A stretch of 64,000 nt of DNA, taken from Paraburkholderia fynbosensis. GTDB taxonomy: Bacteria > Pseudomonadota > Gammaproteobacteria > Burkholderiales > Burkholderiaceae. This document shows positions 1-9,001 of this stretch, piece by piece. The position numbers and the translations under genes were made by a program. The notes below the pieces were generated by a model. That model saw only the letters and a list, made by a program, of their open reading frames with translations, did not search any database and had not been told where the DNA came from. The number at the start of each line of letters is the position of its first letter. Position 1 is the first letter of the stretch. The stretch spans positions 331,151 through 395,150 of the forward strand of contig NZ_CADIKI010000005.1 in NCBI RefSeq assembly GCF_902859935.1, written 5' to 3'.

Positions 1-599
1 GCAGCCGGCGTGCTCAGCACGAGCGACGCGCTTTCGACCTCCGCCATCAGCGCCGGGATGCCCGCATCGCGCGCGGCGCGTCCGGCTCTCGCGAGCGCGC
101 TGCGTGCGGTCCTGGTGCGCAGGCGGCGCAGCGCGACACCCGCGACGACCAGCTCGTGGGCGGCCTTCAAGGCGGGCGGCAACAGCGTGGGGGAGAACGC
201 CTCGAGCGCCTGTTCGGCCGCTTCGAGGCGTCCGAAGAAAAGCAGGCGCCGGACTTCGAGATAGCGCGCATGCGCGGCGTTCACGCGGTCGCCATGAGCG
301 TCGAGCGTCGCTCTCGCGGCGTCGAGCGTCTTCGTGGGCCAAGCCAGATCGCGAGAGGCGAGCGCAATCTCGGCCTCCGCGACGACACATCTCGCGCGGG
401 CCACCGCATCGTCAGGACCGAAGGCGCGCGCCGCGCTTCGCACGAGCGCCCTCGCTCGAACGAAATCGCCAAGCTGTGCCATGGCGATGCCGCGAAGCGC
501 GAGCGCGGGCGCGTCGTCGCGCAACGCGACGCGGTCGAGCGCGCCAAGCGGATCACCCGCTGCGAGCGCACGCGCCGCCGCCGTGATCGGCGAGTCCAT
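1..599 (-). CDS. Alpha-helical-repeat protein, possible regulator, C-terminus cut off
   Basis: The frame opens at the ATG at 599 (protein starts MDSPITAAARALAAGDP) and runs off the left edge after 199 codons. The visible part is almost entirely alpha-helical, Ala/Arg/Leu-rich and made of TPR-like helix pairs, for example around residues 30-60 and 95-130. Overlapping Arg-rich frames on both strands are shadows; this one has natural protein composition. I do not see a DNA-binding domain in the visible part; proteins of this look in Burkholderiaceae often carry a winged-helix domain further on, but that is memory, not sequence evidence here. It is divergent from the DUF899 gene, with 137 bp between the two starts. 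Confidence 0.6.
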   Translation of the reverse strand, partial: MDSPITAAARALAAGDPLGALDRVALRDDAPALALRGIAMAQLGDFVRARALVRSAARAFGPDDAVARARCVVAEAEIALASRDLAWPTKTLDAARATLDAHGDRVNAAHARYLEVRRLLFFGRLEAAEQALEAFSPTLLPPALKAAHELVVAGVALRRLRTRTARSALARAGRAARDAGIPALMAEVESASLVLSTPA

Positions 600-736
600 C
601 GGGTCACCCAAATCCCGCCACACTTGTCACTCCCACCTGGTCGAGGCCCGGTACTAATCTAGCACGACCAACAACCCGTACACGACGCCGTATCGGCAAC
701 CGGCTGGGCGGCGCGGGACGACCCTCGGAGGCACAC

Positions 737-1507
737 ATGACCACGACACAACATCTGACCGGAACACGCGAGCAATGGCTGGCCGCGCGGCGCGAGCTGC
801 TCGCGGCGGAAAAGGAGTTCACCCGGCGCAGCGACGAGCTGGCGCGACAACGCCAGGCCTTGCCGTGGGTCCGCGTCGACAAAACCTACCGGTTCGAAAC
901 GGACGAAGGCAGCGCGTCGCTCGCCGATCTCTTCAAAGGACGCTCGCAACTGCTCGTCTATCACTTCATGTTCGGCCCTGACTATGCGGCGGGATGCCCG
1001 TCGTGCTCGGCGGTCGCGGATGGCTTCGACGGCTTCGCGGTCCATCTGGCGAATCACGATGTGATGCTGATGGCGGTATCGCGCGCGCCGCTCGCGAAAC
1101 TGCAGGCGTACAAGCACCGGATGGGGTGGACGTTCCCGTGGGCGTCCTCGGCGGGCGGCGACTTCAATTTCGACTTCAACGTGTCCTTCACGGAAGAGCA
1201 GCAGCGCTCGGGCGACATCGACTACAACTTCGAGCGCGGCGGCCACGCCATGGACGCGACACCGGCGCCGCAGCCCGTCGTCGAATTCGCGGCGATGTCC
1301 GGCACCGATCCGGCCACCTACTCGCGCGACCGCCCAGGCATGAGCGCGTTCGTGATCGAGGACGGCGTGGTCTATCACACCTACTCCACCTATGCGCGCG
1401 GCGTGGACGGGCTGTGGGGCATGTATCAGTGGCTGGACCGTGCGCCCAAAGGACGCAACGAGTCAGGCATCTGGTGGCGCCGCCACGACGAGTACAACAG
1501 GCGATGA
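737..1507 (+). CDS. DUF899 family thioredoxin-like protein
   Basis: A 256-residue protein of the DUF899 family, which has a thioredoxin-like fold. Supporting features are the N-terminal helix ending in LPWVRVDKTYRFET, the segment LVYHFMFGPDY followed by CPSC (near residue 90), the MAVSRAPL strand and a WW-containing C-terminus (GIWWRRHDEYNRR). A GGAGG-type ribosome site (tcggagg) lies 7-8 bases before the ATG. The CPSC pair is in the place where redox-active cysteines would sit, but catalytic activity is not established for the family. It overlaps the following DUF2182 gene by 4 bp (ATGA), so the two are probably translated together. Confidence 0.9.
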   Translation: MTTTQHLTGTREQWLAARRELLAAEKEFTRRSDELARQRQALPWVRVDKTYRFETDEGSASLADLFKGRSQLLVYHFMFGPDYAAGCPSCSAVADGFDGFAVHLANHDVMLMAVSRAPLAKLQAYKHRMGWTFPWASSAGGDFNFDFNVSFTEEQQRSGDIDYNFERGGHAMDATPAPQPVVEFAAMSGTDPATYSRDRPGMSAFVIEDGVVYHTYSTYARGVDGLWGMYQWLDRAPKGRNESGIWWRRHDEYNRR

Positions 1508-2340
1508 GCAAACTCGTGAGTGCCGCTCGCGCAGCGCCGCAAGCGGCGTTCGCGCGGCGCGGCGTCTGCCGCGCGATGTTCGTTGGCGTCTGCGTGCTGT
1601 GCCTGGCGGCGAGCGCGGCGGCGACGATCATCGGGAGCGCGTCGATGGCGGCGATGGGCGACACGCCGATGCCCGGCGGCTGGACGATGTCGACGCTCTG
1701 GACGCGAATGTGCGGACAGACATGGGCCGAAGTCGCGGCATCGTTCATCGGCATGTGGATCGTGATGATGGTGGCGATGATGCTGCCGTCTCTCGTGCCC
1801 ATGTTGTGGCGTTATCGCGAGGCGGTCGGCAGGGCAACGCAAGCGCGCGCCGGATGGCTGACCGTGCTGGTCGCCGTCGGGTACTTCGTCGTGTGGACGG
1901 CGCTCGGCGTCGTCGTCTTTGGGCTCGGCGCCGCGTTCGCTGCGCTCGTAATGCGGGTGCCGGCGCTGGCGCGTGCCGTTCCGGGCGCGATCGGCGTCGT
2001 AGTGCTGATCGCGGGCGCACTGCAGTTCACCGCGTGGAAGGCGCGTCAGCTCGAATGCTGCCGCAATGCGCCGGGGCGTTGCCGCAAGCTGCCTGCCGAT
2101 GCCCGCACTGCCTGGCGGCACGGGCTGCGCCTCGGCCTTCACTGCGGTTGCTGTTGCGCCGGCTTGACCGCGATCCTGCTCGTCGTCGGCGTGATGGATC
2201 TGCGCGCGATGGCGGCCGTGACAACCGCGATTACCAGCGAGCGTCTGCTGCCGGGTGGGAAACGCGTCGCGCAAGTTATCGGCACGGCCGTTGTCGGCGC
2301 CGGGATGATGCTGATCGTGCAGGCTGCCGGACGAGGATGA
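1504..2340 (+). CDS. DUF2182 integral membrane protein
   Basis: The start at 1504 shares ATGA with the stop of the DUF899 gene and gives a 278-residue protein. It has about six to seven hydrophobic segments (residues 20-40, 80-100, 120-140, 155-175, 220-240 and a C-terminal helix), a Met-rich segment (MWIVMMVAMMLPSLVPM) and a Cys cluster (HCGCCCAGLTA). These are hallmarks of DUF2182, a predicted metal-binding membrane protein family. The Met/Cys clusters suggest soft-metal handling, which is inference. Much of this stretch is open in other frames, but only this frame gives membrane-protein composition. Confidence 0.88.
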   Translation: MSKLVSAARAAPQAAFARRGVCRAMFVGVCVLCLAASAAATIIGSASMAAMGDTPMPGGWTMSTLWTRMCGQTWAEVAASFIGMWIVMMVAMMLPSLVPMLWRYREAVGRATQARAGWLTVLVAVGYFVVWTALGVVVFGLGAAFAALVMRVPALARAVPGAIGVVVLIAGALQFTAWKARQLECCRNAPGRCRKLPADARTAWRHGLRLGLHCGCCCAGLTAILLVVGVMDLRAMAAVTTAITSERLLPGGKRVAQVIGTAVVGAGMMLIVQAAGRG

Positions 2341-2370
2341 CGCCCAAGTCAGAGTGGCCGGATTCGGCGG

Positions 2371-2384
2371 GCGCGGAACCGCGC
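2371..2384. terminator. GC-rich stem-loop between convergent genes
   Basis: GCGCGG-AA-CCGCGC sits between the convergent DUF2182 and glycosyltransferase genes, directly before the glycosyltransferase stop. The loop is only two bases and there is no T tract, so it is a weak terminator candidate. Confidence 0.3.
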
Positions 2385-2385
2385 G

Positions 2386-3237
2386 TCAGTGATGCCCCAG
2401 CAGAAATGCGCCTACCGCCAGCAGCACGACGATCACGCCCGCATAGGCCATATGCATGTAGCGCACCTGCCGCCTGTAGCGCGAAGAATAGAACGGCGCA
2501 AACTCCTTCATGCGTTGGCCGAAGACACTGATCGGATTGTCCAGAAACTGCTCGTACTTCGCGCGATTGCGCATGAATATGAGGCGTTGCGATTCCTCGA
2601 CCTTGCCCGACGTCACCAGCTCGGTCGAGCGCGAACTTTTCTTCACGCGATACAGGTAGAGCGGCGCATCGACGAATCGCACCTTCGATTGTGGGCTCAG
2701 AAGCCGCACGTAAAATTCCCAGTCCTCGAAGCCGTGGATCATTTCCGACGAGTACCCGCCGATACGGAAAAAGCCTTCACGCCGGTACATGGTCGTGTTG
2801 ACGATCATGTTCTGCCAAAGCAGCTTCTCATAGCTGTACTCGGGCAAGCGCCAGATTTTGTTCGACTCCCCGATGCGCTTCGTCTTGCAGTGGACAAGCT
2901 CGGTATCAGGATGCTCGGCAAAGCATTCGGCGCACAGCTTCAGGAAATCGGTGTGTATCTTGTCGTCGCCATCGAGCGGCACGAAGAGCGCTCCCGTTGC
3001 CTGCGAGAAGCCGAAGTTGCGCGCGGCGGCGACCCCGGCGTTAGCTCTGGTAAACGGCAGGAATCGACTGTCCTTATTTGCGTACTGCTGAATGATGCCC
3101 TCGGACCCGTCGGTGGATCCGTCGTTCACGACGATGCATTCCCAATCGCTGTACGACTGGCGCAACACCGACTCCAGGGTCTCGCCGATGAATTCTTCCT
3201 GGTTGAAACACGGAACAACGATGGATATTTTTGTCAT
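2386..3237 (-). CDS. Family 2 glycosyltransferase with C-terminal membrane anchor
   Basis: A GT-A fold glycosyltransferase of 283 residues. It begins MTKISIVVPCFNQEEFI, with the nucleotide-binding strand and the VVNDGSTDGS motif (about residues 35-45), then RNFGFSQATGALFVPLDGDD where the final acidic cluster is the metal-binding DXD. GFEDWEFYVRLL matches the catalytic-base region (ED). The last ~22 residues form one hydrophobic helix (AGVIVVLLAVGAFLLG) that would anchor it to the inner membrane. The start at 3237 was chosen because homologues begin at the first beta strand; an ATG at 3264 is also possible. It stands alone, so the acceptor and the pathway are unknown. Confidence 0.88.
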   Translation of the reverse strand: MTKISIVVPCFNQEEFIGETLESVLRQSYSDWECIVVNDGSTDGSEGIIQQYANKDSRFLPFTRANAGVAAARNFGFSQATGALFVPLDGDDKIHTDFLKLCAECFAEHPDTELVHCKTKRIGESNKIWRLPEYSYEKLLWQNMIVNTTMYRREGFFRIGGYSSEMIHGFEDWEFYVRLLSPQSKVRFVDAPLYLYRVKKSSRSTELVTSGKVEESQRLIFMRNRAKYEQFLDNPISVFGQRMKEFAPFYSSRYRRQVRYMHMAYAGVIVVLLAVGAFLLGHH

Positions 3238-3592
3238 GGCCGATTTGTAACTTTCAATTGCCATCGCTTTCGCCCGGCATTCCAAACGCCGGGAATTTTA
3301 ACGTATCCGGCATGGCCCGCACCCGTTGTGCCGCATTCCCCAGCACGCCAGGATCGAAACCGGCATGTCTCCATGATCGATCTGCGTGGTCCCGGGCCTG
3401 CCCGGCGCCCGGTTCGCGCGTCACCCATTCACGGGTTCTATACTTCGCGAGGACGCCGGCGATCGGTCATCGGCTTGATTCGCAGCCGCTTCCCTTATAA
3501 GTTTGGAGCCCGAAGCCGAACGGACCGCGCCGCAAGCAGAATGACCTGCCCTCAACCCGTTCTGTCACGCTTATCCAAGAGAGGTTCATTCG
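3238..3592. other. Intergenic region, no gene seen
   Basis: 355 bp between divergent glycosyltransferase and YqhA genes. A TATACT hexamer lies near 3440 but without a convincing -35. The YqhA ribosome site (gagagg) lies at its right end. Nothing else supported. Confidence 0.5.
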
Positions 3593-4069
3593 ATGCTGCG
3601 ACGTGTCCTGGCTTCGAGCCGCTACATCATGATCGTTCCCGTCATCGGGACGTTTCTGGGTTCCGTGGCGTTGCTCCTGTATGAGACGATCGTCCTGTTC
3701 TGGAGCGGCGTCACCGCGCTGCGAGTCGGCTCCCTGACGGCCAAGTCGGTCAAGATATTCGCGGTGGGGATAGTCGAGGCAGTCGATGTGTTTCTGATCG
3801 CGATCGCGGTCTACATCATCAGTATCGGCCTCTACTCGTTGTTCATCGACGACAAGCTGCCGTTGCCGAAGTGGCTCGAAGTCAGCAATCTAGAAGACCT
3901 GAAAGGGAATCTGGTCAGCGTCGTGATCGCGGTGCTTGCCGTGCTGTTTCTGCGCGAGGCCGTCGCCTGGGACGGTACGCACGACATCGCCGCTTTCGGT
4001 GTTGCGCTGGCGCTGGTGATTGCCGCGCTCACTTTCTTTCTGATGAAGAACAACGTCCGGCGGAAATGA
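3593..4069 (+). CDS. YqhA family (UPF0114) membrane protein
   Basis: A 158-residue protein with four hydrophobic helices (about residues 10-35, 55-85, 108-125 and 133-153). The N-terminus LASSRYIMIVPVIGTFLGS and the middle segment VDVFLIAIAVYIISIGLYSLFI followed by a Pro/Leu-rich loop with LPKWLEV are characteristic of the YqhA/UPF0114 family. Length is typical. The family is an inner-membrane protein of unknown function. The ribosome site gagagg lies about 9 bases before the ATG. It faces the methyltransferase gene tail to tail. Confidence 0.93.
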   Translation: MLRRVLASSRYIMIVPVIGTFLGSVALLLYETIVLFWSGVTALRVGSLTAKSVKIFAVGIVEAVDVFLIAIAVYIISIGLYSLFIDDKLPLPKWLEVSNLEDLKGNLVSVVIAVLAVLFLREAVAWDGTHDIAAFGVALALVIAALTFFLMKNNVRRK

Positions 4070-4080
4070 GCCTGCTTCAT

Positions 4081-4102
4081 TGCCGGCGACGCGGCGCCGG
4101 CA
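4081..4102. terminator. Stem-loop between convergent genes
   Basis: TGCCGGCG-N6-CGCCGGCA forms a perfect 8-bp stem with a six-base loop, placed 12 bp after the yqhA stop and 12 bp from the methyltransferase stop. It is symmetric and could serve both strands, but lacks a clear T tract. Confidence 0.5.
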
Positions 4103-4114
4103 GATCGTCCTGCT

Positions 4115-4990
4115 TCAGCGGACGGGCGGCAGGGTCTTCGCCACCAGCAGTTCCTCCGCGTTGTTCGGCGGGCGCAGACCGTCTGTTCTATGCGCGAAGT
4201 AGCGCTGGGTGAGATCGGCGGCCGACACGTGCTGCGCTTCTCCAAAGCCTGTTTCGCGGGCCAGCGTCAACATCTGCGCCGGCGTAAAGAAGCTCACGAA
4301 CGGTGTGCCGCTTGCTCGCGCGCCCTTCTCCGCCATCTCGAGCCCGGGACGTACCTCGGGGTCCGCCATCTCCAGCGGCAGCAGGAACGTCATCGCGAAC
4401 GTCGATCCCGGTGCGAGGACCGCGACCTCGCGCAGCGCGGCCGCGTTCGCCTCCTTGCTGAGATACATGCTGACGCCCGTGGAGACCACGATGGCCGGTT
4501 TGCCGTCATCGAAGCCGGCCGTCACGAGCCGCTCGCGCCAGGCCTCGCCCGCTTCGAAATCGACCGGCACGAAGCGCAGCCAGTCCGGCACGCCGAAACC
4601 CAGTTCGACCAAACGCTGACGCTTCCATGCCTGCGGGCCGGGCCGGTCGATCTCGAATACCCGAAGGCCGGAAGCGATCTCCGGCCTGCGTTGCGCGAAG
4701 CTGTCGAGGCCGGCGCCGAGAATCACATACTGAGTGAGACCGAGCTTGGCCTGCTCCACGACGAGGTCCTCGATAAAGCGCGCACGCGCCACGATCGACG
4801 CGCGGAAGGCGCGCGTGAACTGCGGGTCCATGTCGCCGCGCGTGCGCCATTCCTCGTCCGGGGCCAGCAATTGGAGGCCGATTCTGTCTTCGAGCACGTG
4901 CGGCGGCGCATCGGCCTCGACGTGCAGCGCACGCCACAAAGCGACCCGCGCCGCCGTGCTGTCTGGTGCGATGTCTTGCTTGTCGTTCAT
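4115..4990 (-). CDS. SAM-dependent methyltransferase, TIGR00027/LCMT type
   Basis: A class I methyltransferase of 291 residues. The SAM-binding motif VILGAGLDSFAQR (near residue 90) and the downstream FEIDRPGPQAWKRQRL are hallmarks of the TIGR00027 family (putative S-adenosylmethionine-dependent methyltransferases, related to leucine carboxyl methyltransferases). Further support comes from the RFVPVDFEAGE strand, the IVVSTGVSMYLS motif and the usual C-terminal lobe. The start at 4990 has an AGGA element about 10 bases upstream, better than the ATG further out at 5071. The substrate is unknown: members methylate carboxyl or hydroxyl groups of diverse small molecules. Confidence 0.88.
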   Translation of the reverse strand: MNDKQDIAPDSTAARVALWRALHVEADAPPHVLEDRIGLQLLAPDEEWRTRGDMDPQFTRAFRASIVARARFIEDLVVEQAKLGLTQYVILGAGLDSFAQRRPEIASGLRVFEIDRPGPQAWKRQRLVELGFGVPDWLRFVPVDFEAGEAWRERLVTAGFDDGKPAIVVSTGVSMYLSKEANAAALREVAVLAPGSTFAMTFLLPLEMADPEVRPGLEMAEKGARASGTPFVSFFTPAQMLTLARETGFGEAQHVSAADLTQRYFAHRTDGLRPPNNAEELLVAKTLPPVR

Positions 4991-5300
4991 GACAAATTCA
5001 ATCCTGGTTCCGCGTCCTGATCTTTGCACTATGCCCGCATGGGGCAAAGCAGTGAGCAGCAAGAATATCACCGGCGCTATCGCGGCGATGGACGAGGCCA
5101 GAAACTCGTGCGCCTCGGAAAGAGGTCATCGTCCGAAGCGCGTCAGCATCGCCGTCGACGTCATGAACAGAAGGAAAAGCGCGAAGCGAAGGCTCGCGCG
5201 CAACTGACGTCAAACGCTGAAGCCGATACATAGACATCCAGCAGTCACGCACCCGGGCGCGAACCATTCCACCCCCGGGCACGCGACAGCCCTACACCGC
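4991..5300. other. Intergenic region, no gene seen
   Basis: 310 bp between the methyltransferase start and the GH3 stop. Small open frames here are Arg-rich and have no ribosome site. No terminator with a T tract was found. Confidence 0.5.
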
Positions 5301-7514
5301 CTAGCTGCCCTGCAAACGGATATCACGCGACGAAGCGCCCACGTACACCGTGCCGCCCGGCACATACCGCCAGCCGTTGCGCGAGGTGTCCCACACGCTC
5401 TGCATGCGCGGCGTGACCGTGATGCGCACACGGCGCGTTTCGCCCGGGTTCATGCCGATCTTCTCCCAGCCGACCAGACGCCGCGGCGGTTCGCCGTTAT
5501 ACGGCACGCCGAGATACACCTGGGGCACTTCGGCGCCCGCTCTGCGGCCATCGTTGCGCACGGTGAACGACACGTCGAGCGCGCCGTCCGGCCGATGCGC
5601 CACCGACAGCCCCGAGTACGAGAAGTGCGTGTACGACAGCCCGTAGCCGAACTCGAACATCGGCGCGATGTTCTTCGCGTCATACCAGCGGTAGCCCATG
5701 TTCAGCTGTTCCGAGTAGACCGGGTCCGTCTCGAACGCGCCGTTTTGCCCCCAGGTCGGCGTGTCCTGATCGTGCAGCGGGAACGTGACCGGCAGCTTGC
5801 CCGACGGATTGACCTTGCCGAACAGCACGTTCGCGATCGCCTTGCCACCGCCTTCGCCCGGATACCATGCTTCGACGATCGCGGACACGCGGTCCTTCCA
5901 CGGCATCAGCACCGGGTTGCCGCTCTCCACCACGACGATCGTGCGCGGATTGGCCCGCGCGACCGCATCGACGAGCGCGTCCTGGTTCGACGGATTCGCG
6001 AGGCTCAGGCTTTGCAGGTCGCCGATGTCCTCGCCGGCCGGCTGCGCGACGACGACGATCGCCACATCAGAATGGCTCGCCAGCGCCGCCGCCTCGTCGA
6101 TCTCCTGTTGCGTGTAGGCACGGAACGGCGACTGCTGATCGCTGTTGCCGGCGAAGCTCACCTGCGCCGACGGCGCGAGTGCGCGAACCGCCGCGACGAT
6201 CGGCGTATCGAGCTTGAGCCACGGATTGCTCCACCAGCTGCAGCCGCTCGTCGTGCCGAACGTCAAGCCGCCGCAACCGGCGAACGAGCCGGTGACCGGA
6301 TCGCGCGTGTTGCCCGAGCCGCCGCCTGTCAGCACCGCCGCGTCGGCGTGTGCGCCGATCACCGCGATCCGGCTGAGCGAGCCTGCCGACAGCGGCAACT
6401 GGTTGTTGTCGTTCTTCAGCAGCACCATCGATTGTTCGGCGGCCGACTGCGCGAAAACGTTTGCGCGAGCGAAGTCGATAGTGCCGCCGGCCTTTGCCGG
6501 ATGGTCCATCACACCGGTACGAATCATCACGTACAGCTTGCGCTTGACCATGTCGTCGAGACGCGCGGTCGACACCGAGCCGTTCGCGATCGCCTGCTTC
6601 ACCGCAGCTGGCGTGAGATAGACGGTCGCGCCGACGTCCTCTTCTTCGTCGAGACCGGCATTGATCGCTTTCGCCGTGCTATGCGCCGCGCCCCAGTCGG
6701 ACTGCACCTGACCTTCGAAGCGCCAGTCGTTCTTGAGCACATCGTTGAGCAGATGCGAGTTCTCGCACGCATAGTCGCCGTTGAGCCGGTTGTAGCTGCA
6801 CATCACGCTGCCCGGCTGCGCGCGTCGCGCGGCGATTTCGAACGGCAGCAGATAGAGCTCGCGCAGCGTGCGCTCGTCGATCTGACTGTTGCCGCCGCTG
6901 CGGCCGTGCTCCTGCTCGTTGCCCGCGTAGTGCTTGATCGTCGCGATGACCTTCTGGCTCTGCGTGCCGTCGGTGCGCTCGGCGAGCATTTCGCCAGCGA
7001 GCACCGGATCTTCGCCGAGATACTCGAAGAGCCGGCCGCCGCGCGGTTCGCGCGCGAGGTTGGTGCCGCCGCCGAGTCCCATGCCGAAGCCCTGCGCACG
7101 CAGTTCGAGGGCGATCTGTTTGCCGAAGTCGGACGAGAGGCCGCGATCCCAGCTTGCCGCGAGTGCGATCGTCGCGGGGAAGGTGGTGCTCGGCTGCGAT
7201 GTGCTGCCCGAACCCGTCGACGAATCGACCATGTTCAGGTCAGGAATGCCGAGGCGCGGCACGCCCTGAATGTAGCCGGCGCCGCCGCCCGGCACGGCGG
7301 ACATGACGTACTGCGAATGGATGAACTGCAGCTTTTCGTCGAGCGTCATTTTGCCGACGAGCGAATCGGCGCGCCGATGCGCCACCGCCGATTCGAACGC
7401 GTTCAGGACCGCCGAGGTGGGGCGGAAATCGAGTGGAAAATCGGGCACACCGGCGCGCGCAGCGACGCACACGGTCGCCACTAACGCGACGACCGGTAAT
7501 AGTCTTTTTTGCAT
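5301..7514 (-). CDS. Secreted GH3 beta-glucosidase-like glycoside hydrolase
   Basis: A 737-residue glycoside hydrolase family 3 enzyme. The start at 7514 (MQKRLLPVVALVATVCVAARA) is preceded by GGAGAGAC and encodes a signal peptide, so the enzyme acts in the periplasm or outside. The (beta/alpha)8 domain contains KHYAGNEQE and the nucleophile region FEGQVQSDWGA, where the Asp of SDWG is the expected nucleophile. The alpha/beta sandwich follows (AVIGAHADAAVLTGGGSGNT ... GKLPVTFP), then a fibronectin III-like C-terminal domain (EVPQVYLGVPYNGEPPRRLVGWEKI). Length and order match BglX/Bgl3-type enzymes. It is monocistronic with a long AT-rich upstream region. The exact sugar specificity cannot be read. 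Confidence 0.94.
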   Translation of the reverse strand: MQKRLLPVVALVATVCVAARAGVPDFPLDFRPTSAVLNAFESAVAHRRADSLVGKMTLDEKLQFIHSQYVMSAVPGGGAGYIQGVPRLGIPDLNMVDSSTGSGSTSQPSTTFPATIALAASWDRGLSSDFGKQIALELRAQGFGMGLGGGTNLAREPRGGRLFEYLGEDPVLAGEMLAERTDGTQSQKVIATIKHYAGNEQEHGRSGGNSQIDERTLRELYLLPFEIAARRAQPGSVMCSYNRLNGDYACENSHLLNDVLKNDWRFEGQVQSDWGAAHSTAKAINAGLDEEEDVGATVYLTPAAVKQAIANGSVSTARLDDMVKRKLYVMIRTGVMDHPAKAGGTIDFARANVFAQSAAEQSMVLLKNDNNQLPLSAGSLSRIAVIGAHADAAVLTGGGSGNTRDPVTGSFAGCGGLTFGTTSGCSWWSNPWLKLDTPIVAAVRALAPSAQVSFAGNSDQQSPFRAYTQQEIDEAAALASHSDVAIVVVAQPAGEDIGDLQSLSLANPSNQDALVDAVARANPRTIVVVESGNPVLMPWKDRVSAIVEAWYPGEGGGKAIANVLFGKVNPSGKLPVTFPLHDQDTPTWGQNGAFETDPVYSEQLNMGYRWYDAKNIAPMFEFGYGLSYTHFSYSGLSVAHRPDGALDVSFTVRNDGRRAGAEVPQVYLGVPYNGEPPRRLVGWEKIGMNPGETRRVRITVTPRMQSVWDTSRNGWRYVPGGTVYVGASSRDIRLQGS

Positions 7515-8020
7515 GTCTGTCTCTCCGAGATCCAGCTTGGATGGGGCGATGCGAAAGCGGAGCGCGTCGAATGGGTTCAATGCGGACGCGAGCGCCGGCA
7601 ACGCAGGGTGACTGCGAGGACGTGTACCTGCCGGCAGAAGAATCGGGCCAGCCGGATTGGCTGATAGCGATGCTCCGTGTGAGGTAATGTAAGAATGTAG
7701 TCTGACTACAGCATCGGTATTTATACCAATAGAATATGCTTTTATGCTAAATAGCCTATGTAATGAATAGCTATAGGCCATTCAGTTTGTTTAATATATG
7801 AACCGGCTTGTGTTCCGTACATGGTCTACTGAAACGCCCATTGCGCGTTCAATGAAGGAATGCGGGTCGCCATATCTTTCCCGCGAGTTTCTGCACCATT
7901 TTTTATTGAATTTGTGCAGATGCAATATGCGCTTTAATAAGCTATTTGTAATATATGGCGGTATGCCATTGGCAATTGAAGCGGAGATTCTCGTCATCGC
8001 CATGGCCCGCCGCTTCACCG
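7515..8020. other. AT-rich intergenic control region
   Basis: 506 bp between the GH3 start and the beta-barrel stop. The part from about 7680 to 7980 is clearly AT-richer than the genes around it. Small frames here have no ribosome sites. It holds two palindromes, listed separately, and probably the GH3 promoter. Confidence 0.55.
7696..7727. promoter_or_regulatory. Two adjacent palindromes upstream of the GH3 gene
   Basis: TGTAGTC-T-GACTACA (7696-7710) is a perfect 15-bp palindrome and GGTAT-TT-ATACC (7716-7727) is a second perfect one, five bases apart, about 190-210 bp upstream of the GH3 start. They are plausible operators for an unlinked sugar-responsive regulator. Confidence 0.45.
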
Positions 8021-9001
8021 CTAGAACCGGTAGCCGACACCGGCCAGAATCACGTCTGTATCGCGGCTGTAGCGCGTCATCACGCGATTCCAGCTCACGC
8101 GTGCCGACCAGTGCTGCGTCATGCGATACGAAGCGGACATCGACACGAGACCCGCCAGAATCCCATCGCCCGTGTCGTTGTCGTCGTCAGAATTGCCGTG
8201 GTGGATTGCTGCGTATGCACCCACGCCGATGCCGAACGACAGATGGTCATTGAAGAACGCACGTGTGAGCCAGAGTTGGGCCGTCGCGCCATCGCGTCGC
8301 GCGGAGATCCCGCTGCCTTCGTGCAGATAACCGAGGGTGGCGTCGAGGTAGTTCGTCAGGCCGCGCCGGTATTCGATCGCCTGCGCCGCAGCGGTCTGCG
8401 AATCGAGGCTGTTCAGGATCGTCGCGCCAGCCATCAGCGTGATTTCGTTGTTCGTGACTTTCTGCGAGCGCGGCAGTGCGAAGTCGCGCGGGCCTGACGT
8501 CTCGGGTGCGTCCAGTTGATAACCGACGCCGAGCATGATTGCGGTGGTTGACGAGCCGTTGGTCACCTGCACGTGATTGAGTTGCAGATTAGCTGTCCAG
8601 CGGCGCGACGAATACCAGGTCGCGCGGGCGCTGTACACGACGCCCCAGCCGTGCGTATTCGAATAGCCCGCGCCTTGATCGGCGGCCTCGGTATCGAAGT
8701 AACGGTACGGGCCGACGCCCAGCGCCAGGACGATGCGCCGATCCATGAGGGGAAGCTTGCCCCATATCTGGGCCGTGGGGCCGTCGCGGTGATGACCGGG
8801 AATGTGCCCTTCGTTGAGCCAGGTGATGCTGCCGGCGAAATAACGGCCGAAGCCCTCCGTGTAGTCGATCGCCCACGCATAAGTGTGTTCGTGCTCGCCG
8901 GTTAACGGTCCGGCGTACAGCGCAAACTCTTGGGCCACTGCCCGGCTGGAGCCCACGCAAAACGCCACAGCCGCAATCAGAAAGGTACAGGTAGTCTTCA
9001 T
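8021..9001 (-). CDS. Outer-membrane beta-barrel protein with two-fold internal repeat
   Basis: 326 residues with a signal peptide (MKTTCTFLIAAVAFCVGSSRAVAQ) and alternating beta-strand pattern ending in GVGYRF, the C-terminal aromatic typical of outer-membrane proteins. The protein is made of two similar halves: WLNEGHIPGHHRDGPTAQIW / YLHEGSGISARRDGATAQLW, ALGVGPYRYFDT / GIGVGAYAAIHH, and AIMLGVGYQL / VILAGVGYRF. Each half looks like one small barrel of the PagL/acyloxyacyl-hydrolase-like kind, but no catalytic His-Ser pair was found. The start at 9001 has AAGGCGAGG directly upstream. Function unknown. Confidence 0.8.
   Translation of the reverse strand: MKTTCTFLIAAVAFCVGSSRAVAQEFALYAGPLTGEHEHTYAWAIDYTEGFGRYFAGSITWLNEGHIPGHHRDGPTAQIWGKLPLMDRRIVLALGVGPYRYFDTEAADQGAGYSNTHGWGVVYSARATWYSSRRWTANLQLNHVQVTNGSSTTAIMLGVGYQLDAPETSGPRDFALPRSQKVTNNEITLMAGATILNSLDSQTAAAQAIEYRRGLTNYLDATLGYLHEGSGISARRDGATAQLWLTRAFFNDHLSFGIGVGAYAAIHHGNSDDDNDTGDGILAGLVSMSASYRMTQHWSARVSWNRVMTRYSRDTDVILAGVGYRF

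Noticed and set aside
104..657. Several long Arg-rich frames on both strands at the left edge
   Set aside because: They are shadows of the minus-strand gene from 599; their composition (Arg/Ser/Ala only) is that of high-GC out-of-frame translation.
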